Of a DNA stretch of 39,759 nt, positions 1 to 11,120 are shown one piece after another. The DNA is from Deltaproteobacteria bacterium. GTDB taxonomy: Bacteria > Myxococcota > Myxococcia > Myxococcales > SZAS-1. The translations under genes were made by a program, and so were the position numbers. The stretch lies in NCBI GenBank assembly GCA_018266075.1, contig JAFEBB010000069.1, positions 1 to 39,759 on the forward strand, given 5' to 3'. The notes beneath the pieces are model-generated. The model saw only the letters and a list, made by a program, of their open reading frames with translations, ran no database searches and was not told the DNA's origin. Within the stretch, counting starts at the first letter, position 1. Every line of letters begins with the position of its first letter.

Positions 1-1642
1 CCATGACCACGGCGTTGTCGTTGCTGATGCCGATGTCGACGTCCTTCTTGCCGCCCAGGCCGCCCACGCCGTTGCCGTAGGCGCCCGTGCCGCCGCCGCG
101 ACCGTGCGTGCCGATGGCGCCGATGCCGACGGTGTTGCCCATGCCGCCGCCGCCCATGCCGGTGCCCTTGAGGCCCAGGCCGCCGAGGCCGCCCGAGTTA
201 CCGACCTGGTTGCCGAACATGTTGCCCACGGCGCTCTTGAGATCGCCGCCGAGGCCGCCGGAGCCGAAGATGGTCTGGATGCCGCCGTTCTTGGAGCCGA
301 AGAGCGAAGTGACCATCGCCTTGGCGCGGTCCTTGGCGTTCGGGTCGATGGCCTTCTGACCCGAGCGCATCTTCGTGTTGTCCTTCATCGTCTTCACGCC
401 CATCTTGCCTTCGTCGCCGGCGTGCTTGGCCGCGGCCTCGCCGTCGTTCTTCTTCTTCTCCGCCTGCAGCTTCTCGAGCAGCGGGTTCTTCTTCTTCTCC
501 TCTTCCTTGAGGAGGAACTTGGCCACCACGGCCGGCTTCTTGAGCAGGTCGTCGTTGAGTGCGTCGTCGTCGTTGCTGAAGTTCTTCGCCGAGATCACGA
601 ACGCGCCCGTGATGAACAGGATCAGCAGGAGCAGGTTCACGAAGCGGTAGTCCATCCGCTCCGCCCAGGGCACGAAGACCTTCTTCGGCAGGGGCGCGAA
701 GGCGAACTCCGCGCGCACGCCGCCCAGATCCGCCCAGAGGAAGTCGTTGGTGCCCAGGGAGATGGTCTTGGCGCCGTCGTCGCTGGAGAGCCGGCGGCTG
801 TCCTTCAATTGCACCGGGCCGGAGCCGTCGTCGATCTCGCCGATGGCGCGGCTGGGCACGCGGACCACGAAGTCGTGGCCGCCGCCCTTGAGGAGCTGGA
901 ACTCCGCGGCGCCGAGCTTGTCGGCCTCGAGCACGAAGCCCGCCTTGGGCGTGGTGCCGACCACGAAGTCGGCCGGCTTCTCGAACTGGTGCACCGCGAG
1001 GATCTGGTCGCCCCAGACGAAGCGGATCTGCAGGCCCACGTTGCCCGAGGTATCCGTGCGCGGACGCGTGGGCTTGATGGGCGTGGCGGCCACGGCGGCG
1101 CTCGGCGGACGCGCGACCTTGGCCGGCGTCATCACCACGTTCTCGGGCGGCGGCGGGGGCGCGGCGTGCCCGTTCATGGCCGGAGCCGGAGCGGGCGCGG
1201 CGACCTGCACGGGAGCCGGCGCCGGCGCGGGAATGTTGACGGGCGCAGTGACCGGCTGGGCGGCCATCGCGGCGGCAGCGGCCACCTGCTGGGTCTGCTC
1301 GGTTGGCTCCGTCTGGCGGACAGCGGGCAGGCCATTGGTGGCCCCGGCGCGCTGCTCCACCAGGATGCGCGTGTTTCCCACGCGGATCTCGTCGCCGAAC
1401 GAGAGCGGGCTCTTGTTGACCCGCCTGCCGTTGACGTACGTGCCTTCCATCGACCCCATGTCGGTGATGGAGAGCTTGCCCTCGGTGGCGTCGATCACCG
1501 AGTGGATGCGCGAGACCTTGTCGTCGTCGAGGCACAGGTGCGCGCTCGCGAGCCGGCCAATCTTGATGATGTCGCGCTCGTACTCTTTCGAGGTGGTGAG
1601 CGCGTCACCCTTGAAAACCTTGAGCGTCAGCGGGATGGCCAC
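1..1642 (-). CDS. gltG: FHA-domain, single-pass membrane protein of the GltG/PglI (AgmX-like) type, truncated by window edge
   Basis: The visible part is 547 codons and remains open at base 1. The GTG start at 1642 is chosen because a GGAGG lies 8-9 bases upstream and no in-frame ATG fits. Residues about 5-98 form an FHA domain: GR at 29-30, SRIH at 44-47 and NG at 71-72 are the usual phosphothreonine-binding positions. A Pro/Ala-rich linker and a second globular region follow. One membrane helix lies at about 334-352, then a Lys/Glu-rich stretch and a glycine-rich segment typical of AgmX/PglI proteins. The TonB-like C-terminal domain of that family would lie beyond the window. In Myxococcus GltG is an inner-membrane part of the gliding machine linking cytoplasm and periplasm. 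Here it is the last visible gene of an operon with GltD- and GltE-like genes. The spore-coat paralogue NfsG is the alternative. Confidence 0.75.
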   Translation of the reverse strand, partial: MAIPLTLKVFKGDALTTSKEYERDIIKIGRLASAHLCLDDDKVSRIHSVIDATEGKLSITDMGSMEGTYVNGRRVNKSPLSFGDEIRVGNTRILVEQRAGATNGLPAVRQTEPTEQTQQVAAAAAMAAQPVTAPVNIPAPAPAPVQVAAPAPAPAMNGHAAPPPPPENVVMTPAKVARPPSAAVAATPIKPTRPRTDTSGNVGLQIRFVWGDQILAVHQFEKPADFVVGTTPKAGFVLEADKLGAAEFQLLKGGGHDFVVRVPSRAIGEIDDGSGPVQLKDSRRLSSDDGAKTISLGTNDFLWADLGGVRAEFAFAPLPKKVFVPWAERMDYRFVNLLLLILFITGAFVISAKNFSNDDDALNDDLLKKPAVVAKFLLKEEEKKKNPLLEKLQAEKKKNDGEAAAKHAGDEGKMGVKTMKDNTKMRSGQKAIDPNAKDRAKAMVTSLFGSKNGGIQTIFGSGGLGGDLKSAVGNMFGNQVGNSGGLGGLGLKGTGMGGGGMGNTVGIGAIGTHGRGGGTGAYGNGVGGLGGKKDVDIGISNDNAVVM

Positions 1643-1712
1643 GGTGCGCCTCCGACGAATTTCGTTGGGCAGTACGACATCGCAACTGCCCCAAAAGTTT
1701 CTGCCGCGCCTC

Positions 1713-1961
1713 TCAGCGCAGCTCCTGGCTCGACGCCAGCACGCGATCTGCGAAGCTCTCGCGCACCTGGATGATCGAGCTGTGCTTCACCTGCGGATCC
1801 ACCAGCACGATGATGCCGCCGGGTACCTTGCGAGCGCCGTCGACGGTGTCGCCGTCGAGGTTGATCTTGGTGACCGGCGGCGGCGGCTTGGGCGCCGGCC
1901 TGGTCTGGCCAAAGGCCAGCGCGGGCACGGCCAGGACGGCGACCAACGCGAGCTTGTGCAT
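1713..1961 (-). CDS. Small secreted protein in the gltF slot (second paralogue)
   Basis: This 82-residue protein begins with a signal peptide (positively charged start, then a hydrophobic run ending ALAFGQ) followed by a Pro-rich stretch. The mature part resembles the preceding gene product throughout: T-x-IN-x-x-x-DT near its start, then V-x-HS-x-(L/I)-I-x-(I/V)-RE-x-F-x-D-x-VL near the end. The two are therefore tandem paralogues. Its ATG overlaps the upstream stop as ATGA at 1960-1963, so the pair is translationally coupled. The FHA gene starts 70 bases downstream. By position it corresponds to gltF of Myxococcus, but I cannot confirm homology from sequence alone. A periplasmic or outer-membrane accessory role in the motility-type complex is inferred from context only. 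Confidence 0.75.
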   Translation of the reverse strand: MHKLALVAVLAVPALAFGQTRPAPKPPPPVTKINLDGDTVDGARKVPGGIIVLVDPQVKHSSIIQVRESFADRVLASSQELR

Positions 1962-2218
1962 CAGAGCTCCCCCACGGATTGAAGGACCTTGTCCTTGAAC
2001 TCTTCGCGAATCTTGATGAGGTTGGAGTGGCGCACCTTCTTGCGCGACTCCACGTACTCGCCGTCGGGCTTGGTGAGATCGCCCTGGATGGTGTCGTCTT
2101 CGAAGTTGATGACCGTCTTCTTCTCGTAGGTCACCGTAGCGCCGGCCGGGGGCGGACGGCCGCCGGCAAACGCAACCGAGCTCGACAGCAGGCTCAAAGC
2201 AACGATCACGCGCTTCAT
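1961..2218 (-). CDS. Small secreted protein in the gltF slot (first paralogue)
   Basis: This is an 85-residue protein with signal peptide MKRVIVALSLLSSSVAFAGG. The start at 2218 is preferred over the upstream in-frame codon at 2257 because it places the signal peptide at the N-terminus. The mature part holds a TVINFEDDTIQGD segment and a C-terminal segment with VRHSNLIKIREEF, both echoed in the next gene. The mature chain is about 65 residues and has no cysteines. It lies 58 bases downstream of the TPR lipoprotein gene and overlaps the next gene by ATGA. No enzymatic motif is visible. A structural part of the trans-envelope complex is the likeliest role, inferred from the operon. Confidence 0.75.
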   Translation of the reverse strand: MKRVIVALSLLSSSVAFAGGRPPPAGATVTYEKKTVINFEDDTIQGDLTKPDGEYVESRKKVRHSNLIKIREEFKDKVLQSVGEL

Positions 2219-2275
2219 GGTGCCACTCCTGCTCAATACGAAAACCCAGCGTACCACAGGGAAAACCCGGCGCTC

Positions 2276-3808
2276 TTACTTGGCCGAGTCCGGCGGTTCA
2301 TCATTGTCCACGGGCGACGGCGGCTGTTTCTCCGAGGGCTTGGGCGCAGCGGCCTCTGCCGGGGCGGCAGCAGGCTTTTCCCCAGCTTTTTCAGCAGGCT
2401 TCACCGGTCCGCCGGCGGCGGGGGCGCTCGCGGGCGCGGCCACGGGCTTGGCGCCGCCGGTCGCAGCAGGGGCCGCAGCGGGAGCACCCGCAGGCGGAGC
2501 GCCATTCGGAGCCGGAGCGCCGGCCGCGGGCGGCTTGTCCTTCTCGGAGGCGGCCTTGTTCTTCTCTTCCTGCTCCTTGATCTTCTTGTCCATCTCCTCC
2601 TTGGCCTTCTGCTCCTTCTCCTGCTGCGCCGACTGCTGCTGGATCTGGATCAGCTGCTCGCAGGTCTTGATGGACTCGTAGACTGGGTGATCGCCGGGGA
2701 TGGAGCCGGCCTTCTGGATGAAGGTCTTGTAGTCCTCGAGCGCCTTGTCCGGCAGCGACTTGTTCTTCTCGAAGATCAAACCCTCGGCGTAGTAGACCTC
2801 GGCGTTGTTCTCATCCAGCTTCTTGACCTCCGCGTACTGCTGGAAGGCCTTGTCCACCTGGCCGATGCCCTTGTAGGCGATGCCCAGGTCGAGGTGCGCC
2901 GCGGCGCTCTTGGGCTGGTACTGCGCGAGCTTCTCGTACTGCACCGCGGCGCCGGCGTAGTCGTGGTGCCGCACGGAGATCGTGGCGAGCGCCTGGCGCG
3001 CGGGCAGGTAGTCGTCGCGCTCTTTCACCGCGTGGCGGAACTGCTCGATGGCCCGGACCTCGTCCTTCTGGGCCACGGCGATCTGCCCCATGGTGAAGTA
3101 GAGCTCCGGGTCCGACGCGTCGAGCTTGGTGGCGCGCAGGGCCACGAGCTCCGCGAGCGAGTAGTTCTTCTCGTCGAGGTACACCCGCATCATGACCTTG
3201 TAGGCCGTGAGGTTCTTCGGGTCGCGCATGAGCGACTCGCGCGCCAGCTTCAGCGCCTGCTCACCCTGCCCTTGCGCCTCGTAGAGCGCCGCGATGCGCG
3301 CGCGCGAGCCGCCGTCCTGCGGGTACTTGGTCACCATCTCCTGGTACGTCTGGATGGCGCGATCCTGGTGGCCGGCGTTCTCCTCCATCACCGCGAGGTT
3401 CTCGGCTGCCTGGCGCAGCGAGGGCTTCTTGGCCAGGGCCTTCTCGTACATCTCCTTGGCCTCATCCGGCTTGTGCTGCTTCTCGTAGATGACGCCCAGG
3501 TTCAGGTAGACCTCGGCGAAGTCCTCGTCCATCGCCGCGACCTGCTTGAACTTGCGCTCCGGCTCGGTCCAGTCGGGCTTCTCCGCGGCCTGCGTGGCCT
3601 GGAACGACTTCACCGCGTCGTCGAAGGCGCGCTGGGTGTGCGCGTCGGGGACGTCCTGCTGCGCGGCCTCGGGCTTGGGCCTGGCCGGCCTGGAAGCCGT
3701 GTTCGTGGCCACCGGCCTCTGCTCGGGCGCGGGCTGGCTGGTGGCGCAACCCGCCAGCGCGAAGACGACGCCCACGACGATCTGACGAATGTGAGTGCGC
3801 GTCTTCAT
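2276..3808 (-). CDS. gltE: TPR lipoprotein of the GltE/AglT type
   Basis: This 510-residue protein has a lipoprotein signal ending VVFALAGC (acylated Cys near residue 21), so it is expected at the outer membrane. Residues about 60-360 are consecutive tetratricopeptide repeats with the A-x-x-x-x-G-x-x-Y/L-x-x-x-G pattern, for example AEVYLNLGVIYEK and AAAHLDLGIAYKG. A charged predicted coiled coil rich in Gln, Lys and Glu follows (about 385-440), then a Pro/Ala-rich disordered tail. Its ATG overlaps the stop of the 1214-residue TPR gene (ATGA at 3807-3810). In Myxococcus AglT/GltE is an outer-membrane TPR lipoprotein needed for gliding, next to AgmU and PglI. The same domain order and position support the name; NfsE of the spore-coat machine is the close alternative. 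Confidence 0.7.
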   Translation of the reverse strand: MKTRTHIRQIVVGVVFALAGCATSQPAPEQRPVATNTASRPARPKPEAAQQDVPDAHTQRAFDDAVKSFQATQAAEKPDWTEPERKFKQVAAMDEDFAEVYLNLGVIYEKQHKPDEAKEMYEKALAKKPSLRQAAENLAVMEENAGHQDRAIQTYQEMVTKYPQDGGSRARIAALYEAQGQGEQALKLARESLMRDPKNLTAYKVMMRVYLDEKNYSLAELVALRATKLDASDPELYFTMGQIAVAQKDEVRAIEQFRHAVKERDDYLPARQALATISVRHHDYAGAAVQYEKLAQYQPKSAAAHLDLGIAYKGIGQVDKAFQQYAEVKKLDENNAEVYYAEGLIFEKNKSLPDKALEDYKTFIQKAGSIPGDHPVYESIKTCEQLIQIQQQSAQQEKEQKAKEEMDKKIKEQEEKNKAASEKDKPPAAGAPAPNGAPPAGAPAAAPAATGGAKPVAAPASAPAAGGPVKPAEKAGEKPAAAPAEAAAPKPSEKQPPSPVDNDEPPDSAK

Positions 3809-6800
3809 CAGTTCACCACGTCTGTCGGCTCATCCGAAGGGGCCGAGTTGGTTTTGGCCGGAGGCGTGTCGTTCGTAGGCGGGTTCGACGGGGGCGGCGT
3901 GTTGTTCGCGGGCTGCGTCGAGACCGGGCCCTTCTTCGGCGCGTCCTCTTCGTTCGCGGGCGGCTTGTCGTCCGGGTTCTCGGCCGAGGCGGCCTTCTGG
4001 CCCGGCGGGTTGTCGCCCTGCTGCTGAGCGGTCTTGGGTGCCTCCACCTTCTCCGCCGGCTCGGTCTCCTCCTTGTCCGGCGTGGGGATGGGCTGCACGG
4101 CGGTGAGGATGCCGGTGCCCTCCTTCGGCTCGGGGAGGTTCTTCAGCTCGGCGAAGGTCTCCGTGACCTTGGGGAACTTCTCGGGCGCGAAGTCCTCGCT
4201 GAGCAGCTTGAGCGAGCGCTCCGAGCATTCGTTGTACGCCGAGAGCTCGCGGCTCTTGGCGACGGCGAGCTCGTAGGCCTCGGCGGCCTTCTGGTGCTGG
4301 GTGTCGGCCGGCTCGGCGAGACCTTCGCGAATACCGTCCTGAACCTCCTGCGGCAGGCTCGAGGGGATCTTCTGCTCGCGGATCGACTTCTCGAGGTTGG
4401 CGTAGGCGTCCCCGATCTTCATCAGCGCGCAGATGCCGGGCCCGGCGACCTTGAAGTTCACGGTCTCGGTGTAGGCCTTCTGCACCACGCCCAGCTTCTT
4501 GCCCTTCTCCTCGAGCTGCTTCTTGAATTCTTTGATCTTCGCCGGCGACGACACGTTCAGCTTGAGCGGCGTGCGCACGTACTCGTTGTAGTTGGGCTCC
4601 TGCGCGGCGTAGTGCGCCCAGGCGACCTCTTCGAGCGCGAGGCCCTCGACCTTCTTCTTCTGGGCCGAGTTCATCTTTGCGTAGAACTTGGCGATCTCTT
4701 CGCGCTTCTTCTCAGCGCCCTTCTTGTTTCCGGACTTCTGCATCAGCTTGGCGATCTTCGCCTCGGCGGTGATCACCTTCTCCGGATCCTTGAAGTACTT
4801 CTTCTCGTAATCCATGTACTGGCCGACGGCCTTGCCCACCGCGTTCTGCTTTTCATAGAGGCCGGCGATCGACGTGAACACGGCCTCCGAGTCCTTCGCG
4901 TTGGGCCACATGTCCAGGTACATGTTGCGGTCGGCGAGCGCCTGCTTGAACTGACCGAGGCCCTCGCGGAACACGCCGGCGTTGAAGAGCGCGGCCTGGG
5001 CCTTCGATTCGTCGTAGTGCTGGGGCGCCGCCTCGGCCTTCGCGCCGCCCTTCGACATCATGGCCGCGGCCTTCTTGCCCTTGCTGGCCTTCTTGCCGCC
5101 GCCCTGGAAGTTCTTGAGGCCGCCCGCAAGGCCGCTCTGCTTCTGGAAGTTGTGCGCGTAGAGCTCGTAGGCCTCGGCCGCCGCCTCGAAGTCGCCCACG
5201 CTCTCGAAGGCCTCGCCGTTGGCGTAGAGCGCGTCGGGCACGAACTTGGAGGTCGGGTACTCCTTCACCAGGCGCGAGCGCACGGCGAGCGAGTCGTCGA
5301 AGTGGTGGGCCTTGAAGTAGTCGATGCTCGCGTTGGAGAGCGCGGCGTCGCTGAGCGCGCTCTTCGGGAACTCGTCCACGAAGCCGAGGTACTTCTTGGC
5401 GGCCGCAGCGAACTGGCCCTTCGCCTCGTAGGAGGCCACCAGCTTGAACGCGGTCTCCTCGACGACCTTCTTCAGATCGTCGTGGAGCTTGGGGTGGGCC
5501 TTCATGAGGGGCTCGATGGCCAGGTACCGCTTGGCCGTCTCGTACATGCCCGTCATGTCACCCTTGAGGTTCTTGGTGTCGACCACCAGGTTGCACGCGT
5601 ACTCGGACACCTCGTGCGTGGGGTGGTTCACGCAGAGATCGTCGAAGCGCTTCGACGATTCATCAAAGTAATTGTACTTATAATAAATCTGCGCGGCCTT
5701 ATATTGTATCTCGACGACCTTGTCGCCCTTGGGCACGTACTTCACGTAGTTCTCGCAGCTCTCGAGCAGCTTCTTCTGCGCGTCGGGCAGCGGGATCTGC
5801 GCGGTGGGGTTCTTCGGATCCGGCGTGGGCGGCGGAAGCTTCTTGGCCACCTCGTCCCAGGCAAGGACGGCGTCGTAGGTCGCGAGCGTGAGCCAGTGGC
5901 CGGGCTTCTGCTTCTCGGCGATGCGCTTGGCGTCGATCTCCACGACCTTGGAGTAGTTGATGGCGGCTTTGTCATACTTCTGGAGCGCGTCGTTCAACAG
6001 TTCCGCCCAGAAGAAGCTCAGGTCGTAGGTCTTCTTCGAGTTGGGGAAGATGGCCATGTAGTCGCTGTACACCTCGTTGGCGTACGCGAACGTCTGCTCG
6101 TCGCGCGTCTTCTTGGCCTCGTTGTGCCAGTTCACCGCGAGGTTCGACATCACGCGCTCGGACATCTCCTTCGCTTCCGCGAGCGACTTCTTGTCGGCGT
6201 CGGTCTTGATGTTCCCGCTCTTCTCCACGTCCTCGATGATCTTCACCAGCGTGCGCAGCTGCTGGAGCGTGACCTGCTTGCGGCCCACGCGGATGACGGT
6301 GTCCACGATGCGCGCCTGGTACATGGGCGCCTCGGGCGAGAGCGGCTGCAGCTCGATGAGGCGGTGGTAGGAGATCGCCGCCTCCATGTCCTTGCCGTCG
6401 TCGTAGTAGAGGCCGGCGAGGCCCTTGAACATGCCCATCCAGTTCTGATCGCCGCCGACCTTCTTGAAGTCGTCCTCGGCGCCGCGCGGGTCGCCGTAGT
6501 GGCTCCAGGTGAGCACGTAGTCCTTGCGCGCCTCCTTCACGAGGGCGGTCTTGTTCTCCTTGGTCGTGGACTGCGCGAGGTCACCGTAGAAGATGACGGT
6601 CTTGAAGAGATCGAGCGCGGTCTTGAAGTCGCCGAGGTTGTAGTAGCACCACGCCTCTTTGTAGACGGCGAAGCCGTACACGCTGGAGTCGGGAAACTCG
6701 GCGGCATGCTTGTAGCTGGCGAGCGCCTTGTTCAGCTCGTCCTTCTTGCCGTTCGAGCCGTTGAAGTAGAACTCGCCGAACGCCAGCCACGCGTCGGGGA

Positions 6801-7452
6801 TGTACTTCGACTTGGGGAAGCGGGTGATGAGCGCCTTGTAGATGCCGAGCGCGTCCTGCTCCTTGTTGGCCTCCCACAAGCTGTGGCCGAGGAAGTAGAG
6901 CACCTCGTCCATGCGATCGAACTTGGGGTACTTGGAGACGATCTCCTTGTACCGACCGATGGCCTCGGTCTGGAACTTCGCCGAGCGGGCCACGAGCGCG
7001 GTCTTCTCGTCGGTGGCCTTCTGCACCGCGGCTTCGTCCTTGCGGTCCTTCGCCGCGAAGATCTCGTCGTCCTTCCGGTTGCTCTCGAAGAAGTAGTACT
7101 TGCTCTCTTCGAAGTAGAGCTCGCCCAGGCGGAAGAGCAGCTTGGGCATCTCGTGATCGTCGCTGCCCAGCGCGATGATCTTCTGCAGCGTCTCGATCTG
7201 CTCGTGGCGCTTGCTGGCGACCTGCAGCTCCACCTGCTGCTGGAACTGATCGACCTTGAGGGTCGGGTGCTCTTCGATCTTCTGGGTCTTCTTGCGCGTG
7301 ATGTCGCCGGCGAGGCTCTTGTCGGGCGACGCGCTCTGCGACTTCTTGCCGAGGTCGTCCTTCGGCGGCGGAGGCTTCACCGGCGCGGCGCTCGACACGC
7401 TCGCGACCAGCAAGCACGCACCGCTCAAAAAGCCGACGAGCACTCGACGCAT
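3808..7452 (-). CDS. gltD: Giant periplasmic TPR protein of the GltD/AgmU type
   Basis: The protein has 1214 residues, close to the roughly 1,200 known for AgmU/GltD. An N-terminal signal peptide (MRRVLVGFLSGACLLVASVSSAA) sends it to the periplasm. TPR-like helical repeats run from about residue 90 to beyond 1000, many with the Y/F-x-x-A-x-x-x-Y-x-x-x-x-x-x-x-P pattern of outer-membrane-assembly and gliding TPR proteins. A Lys/Gly/Ala-rich insert lies near 780-810, and the last 110 residues are a Pro/Asn/Glu-rich disordered tail. It is the first gene of the operon and overlaps the lipoprotein gene by ATGA. An AAAGGG sits before the ATG. Around residues 581-600 the codons switch abruptly to A/T-ending forms (5659-5709), unlike the rest of the gene. 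The nfs spore-coat paralogue is the alternative identity. Confidence 0.7.
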   Translation of the reverse strand: MRRVLVGFLSGACLLVASVSSAAPVKPPPPKDDLGKKSQSASPDKSLAGDITRKKTQKIEEHPTLKVDQFQQQVELQVASKRHEQIETLQKIIALGSDDHEMPKLLFRLGELYFEESKYYFFESNRKDDEIFAAKDRKDEAAVQKATDEKTALVARSAKFQTEAIGRYKEIVSKYPKFDRMDEVLYFLGHSLWEANKEQDALGIYKALITRFPKSKYIPDAWLAFGEFYFNGSNGKKDELNKALASYKHAAEFPDSSVYGFAVYKEAWCYYNLGDFKTALDLFKTVIFYGDLAQSTTKENKTALVKEARKDYVLTWSHYGDPRGAEDDFKKVGGDQNWMGMFKGLAGLYYDDGKDMEAAISYHRLIELQPLSPEAPMYQARIVDTVIRVGRKQVTLQQLRTLVKIIEDVEKSGNIKTDADKKSLAEAKEMSERVMSNLAVNWHNEAKKTRDEQTFAYANEVYSDYMAIFPNSKKTYDLSFFWAELLNDALQKYDKAAINYSKVVEIDAKRIAEKQKPGHWLTLATYDAVLAWDEVAKKLPPPTPDPKNPTAQIPLPDAQKKLLESCENYVKYVPKGDKVVEIQYKAAQIYYKYNYFDESSKRFDDLCVNHPTHEVSEYACNLVVDTKNLKGDMTGMYETAKRYLAIEPLMKAHPKLHDDLKKVVEETAFKLVASYEAKGQFAAAAKKYLGFVDEFPKSALSDAALSNASIDYFKAHHFDDSLAVRSRLVKEYPTSKFVPDALYANGEAFESVGDFEAAAEAYELYAHNFQKQSGLAGGLKNFQGGGKKASKGKKAAAMMSKGGAKAEAAPQHYDESKAQAALFNAGVFREGLGQFKQALADRNMYLDMWPNAKDSEAVFTSIAGLYEKQNAVGKAVGQYMDYEKKYFKDPEKVITAEAKIAKLMQKSGNKKGAEKKREEIAKFYAKMNSAQKKKVEGLALEEVAWAHYAAQEPNYNEYVRTPLKLNVSSPAKIKEFKKQLEEKGKKLGVVQKAYTETVNFKVAGPGICALMKIGDAYANLEKSIREQKIPSSLPQEVQDGIREGLAEPADTQHQKAAEAYELAVAKSRELSAYNECSERSLKLLSEDFAPEKFPKVTETFAELKNLPEPKEGTGILTAVQPIPTPDKEETEPAEKVEAPKTAQQQGDNPPGQKAASAENPDDKPPANEEDAPKKGPVSTQPANNTPPPSNPPTNDTPPAKTNSAPSDEPTDVVN

Positions 7453-7654
7453 GAAGACCCTTTCTCGGCCAAACAGGGACGCATCATCCTCAAGCGACTG
7501 GGGTCAGGTCAATTGCCGAGATTCCGTCCGGAAATTAGACGGACGCACTGCATCAAGCGACCTCGAATCGGACACCGGAGCGCGCACGCTCCACCTGGCC
7601 GAAGTCGGCCCGGAGTGTGTGCACTTGGAGCGGCGCGCGGAAGTCCCCGCTTGG
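7453..7654. other. Intergenic region between aconitase and the gltD-type operon
   Basis: These 202 bases hold no convincing gene. They contain a candidate promoter for the operon (listed separately) and a perfect six-pair hairpin GGAGCG-CGCA-CGCTCC near 7577-7592, downstream of the aconitase stop on the minus strand. The hairpin lacks a T-tract, so it is at best a weak terminator candidate. Confidence 0.5.
7483..7512 (-). promoter_or_regulatory. Candidate sigma-70-type promoter for the gltD-type operon
   Basis: On the minus strand TTGACC (7507-7512) is followed after 18 bases by GATGAT (7483-7488). The first matches the -35 consensus at five of six positions, the second the -10 consensus at four of six. 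Transcription would start about 25 bases upstream of the ATG at 7452. Seen by eye only; 18-base spacing is slightly long. Confidence 0.3.
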
Positions 7655-10369
<2,715 letters not shown>

Positions 10370-10580
10370 GCGTGTCCTCGTGGGAGCGAAAGGGCGTCCG
10401 CTTTCTAGCCTGGAACGCCCGGCGGTTCAGCAGCGATCGTGCGCGAAGGTCGCCCAACCGGCGGTTGCCCGCGCACCTGGGCAGACTCTGCCGACCGGAG
10501 ACGAAACCCGCCAACGACTTCGAATCACAGCCTCATGAGCTCAGCTCATGGATCGCTGCGCCCTGCCCTGCGACGGCCAA
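10370..10580. promoter_or_regulatory. Region upstream of acnA with three short palindromes
   Basis: No gene is seen in these 211 bases. Three perfect inverted repeats are visible: CAACC-GGC-GGTTG (10454-10466, approximate), GGCAGA-C-TCTGCC (10480-10492) and CATGAGCT-C-AGCTCATG (10534-10550). Palindromes of this size are typical of dimeric repressor operators. They could serve acnA or be chance; no clear -35/-10 pair was found. Confidence 0.3.
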
Positions 10581-11087
10581 TCAGCCGTTGTGACCCTGGT
10601 TGGTGCGGCCCTGGGGGACGCTCTCGTCAGCGGGCTTGAGGTCGCCCACGCCGGAGATGCGATCGTTCCACCAGCTCACGCAGCCGGGGGAGTCCTTGGG
10701 GCGGATTTCGCAGAGGGTGCCGGTGGCGATGTCGGAGCCGATGCTCTTGATCTCGCAGAAGTCGCTCTGCTTGATGCCGATGGGCTTCGACGGGCAGTTG
10801 AAGGTGAACCACTCGCCCTTGCCGTTGATGTCCTCGTAGAAGGTGACCTGCCACCCCATGCGCACCTTGAAGCTCGAGGCCTGGTCGTTGAAGTTCACGG
10901 TGCGCAGGTCGAGCGTGGGCTGCGTGAGCGGCACGGCGCGGCCGCCGAAGTTGTCGTGCTCGTAGAGGATGACGATGTCGCGCGGCCCCGGGAGGTACGG
11001 CTTCTCGGGCGGCGTCGGCGGGCCGGCGTGGGCCACGAGGGCCAGCGCGGCGACGAGCGTGAAGGCGGCGAGTGCGGTCTTTTTCAC
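10581..11087 (-). CDS. Secreted beta/gamma-crystallin-like protein
   Basis: This is a 168-residue protein when read from the GTG at 11087, which gives a clean signal peptide (MKKTALAAFTLVAALALVAHAG). An alternative GTG at 11105 adds six residues. The mature part starts with IVILYEHDNFGGRAVPL, the Y-x-x-x-x-F-x-G signature of a beta/gamma-crystallin Greek key, followed by FNDQASSFKV and VTFYEDINGKGEWFTF, a second such motif. Cysteines at several positions could form disulfides. Crystallin-fold secreted proteins often bind calcium; Myxococcus spore Protein S is one example. The gene starts 33 bases after the MlaD-type stop, so it may share that operon, but no functional link is known. Confidence 0.65.
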   Translation of the reverse strand: MKKTALAAFTLVAALALVAHAGPPTPPEKPYLPGPRDIVILYEHDNFGGRAVPLTQPTLDLRTVNFNDQASSFKVRMGWQVTFYEDINGKGEWFTFNCPSKPIGIKQSDFCEIKSIGSDIATGTLCEIRPKDSPGCVSWWNDRISGVGDLKPADESVPQGRTNQGHNG

Positions 11088-11120
11088 GGCGCGGCAACCT
11101 AGCACAACCCGAAACGCGCG

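Noticed and set aside
198-1535. Long minus-strand frame rich in Arg/His/Gly within the FHA gene
   Set aside because: It is the shadow of the true FHA-domain frame starting at GTG 1642; its composition is that of a GC-rich antisense or shifted frame.
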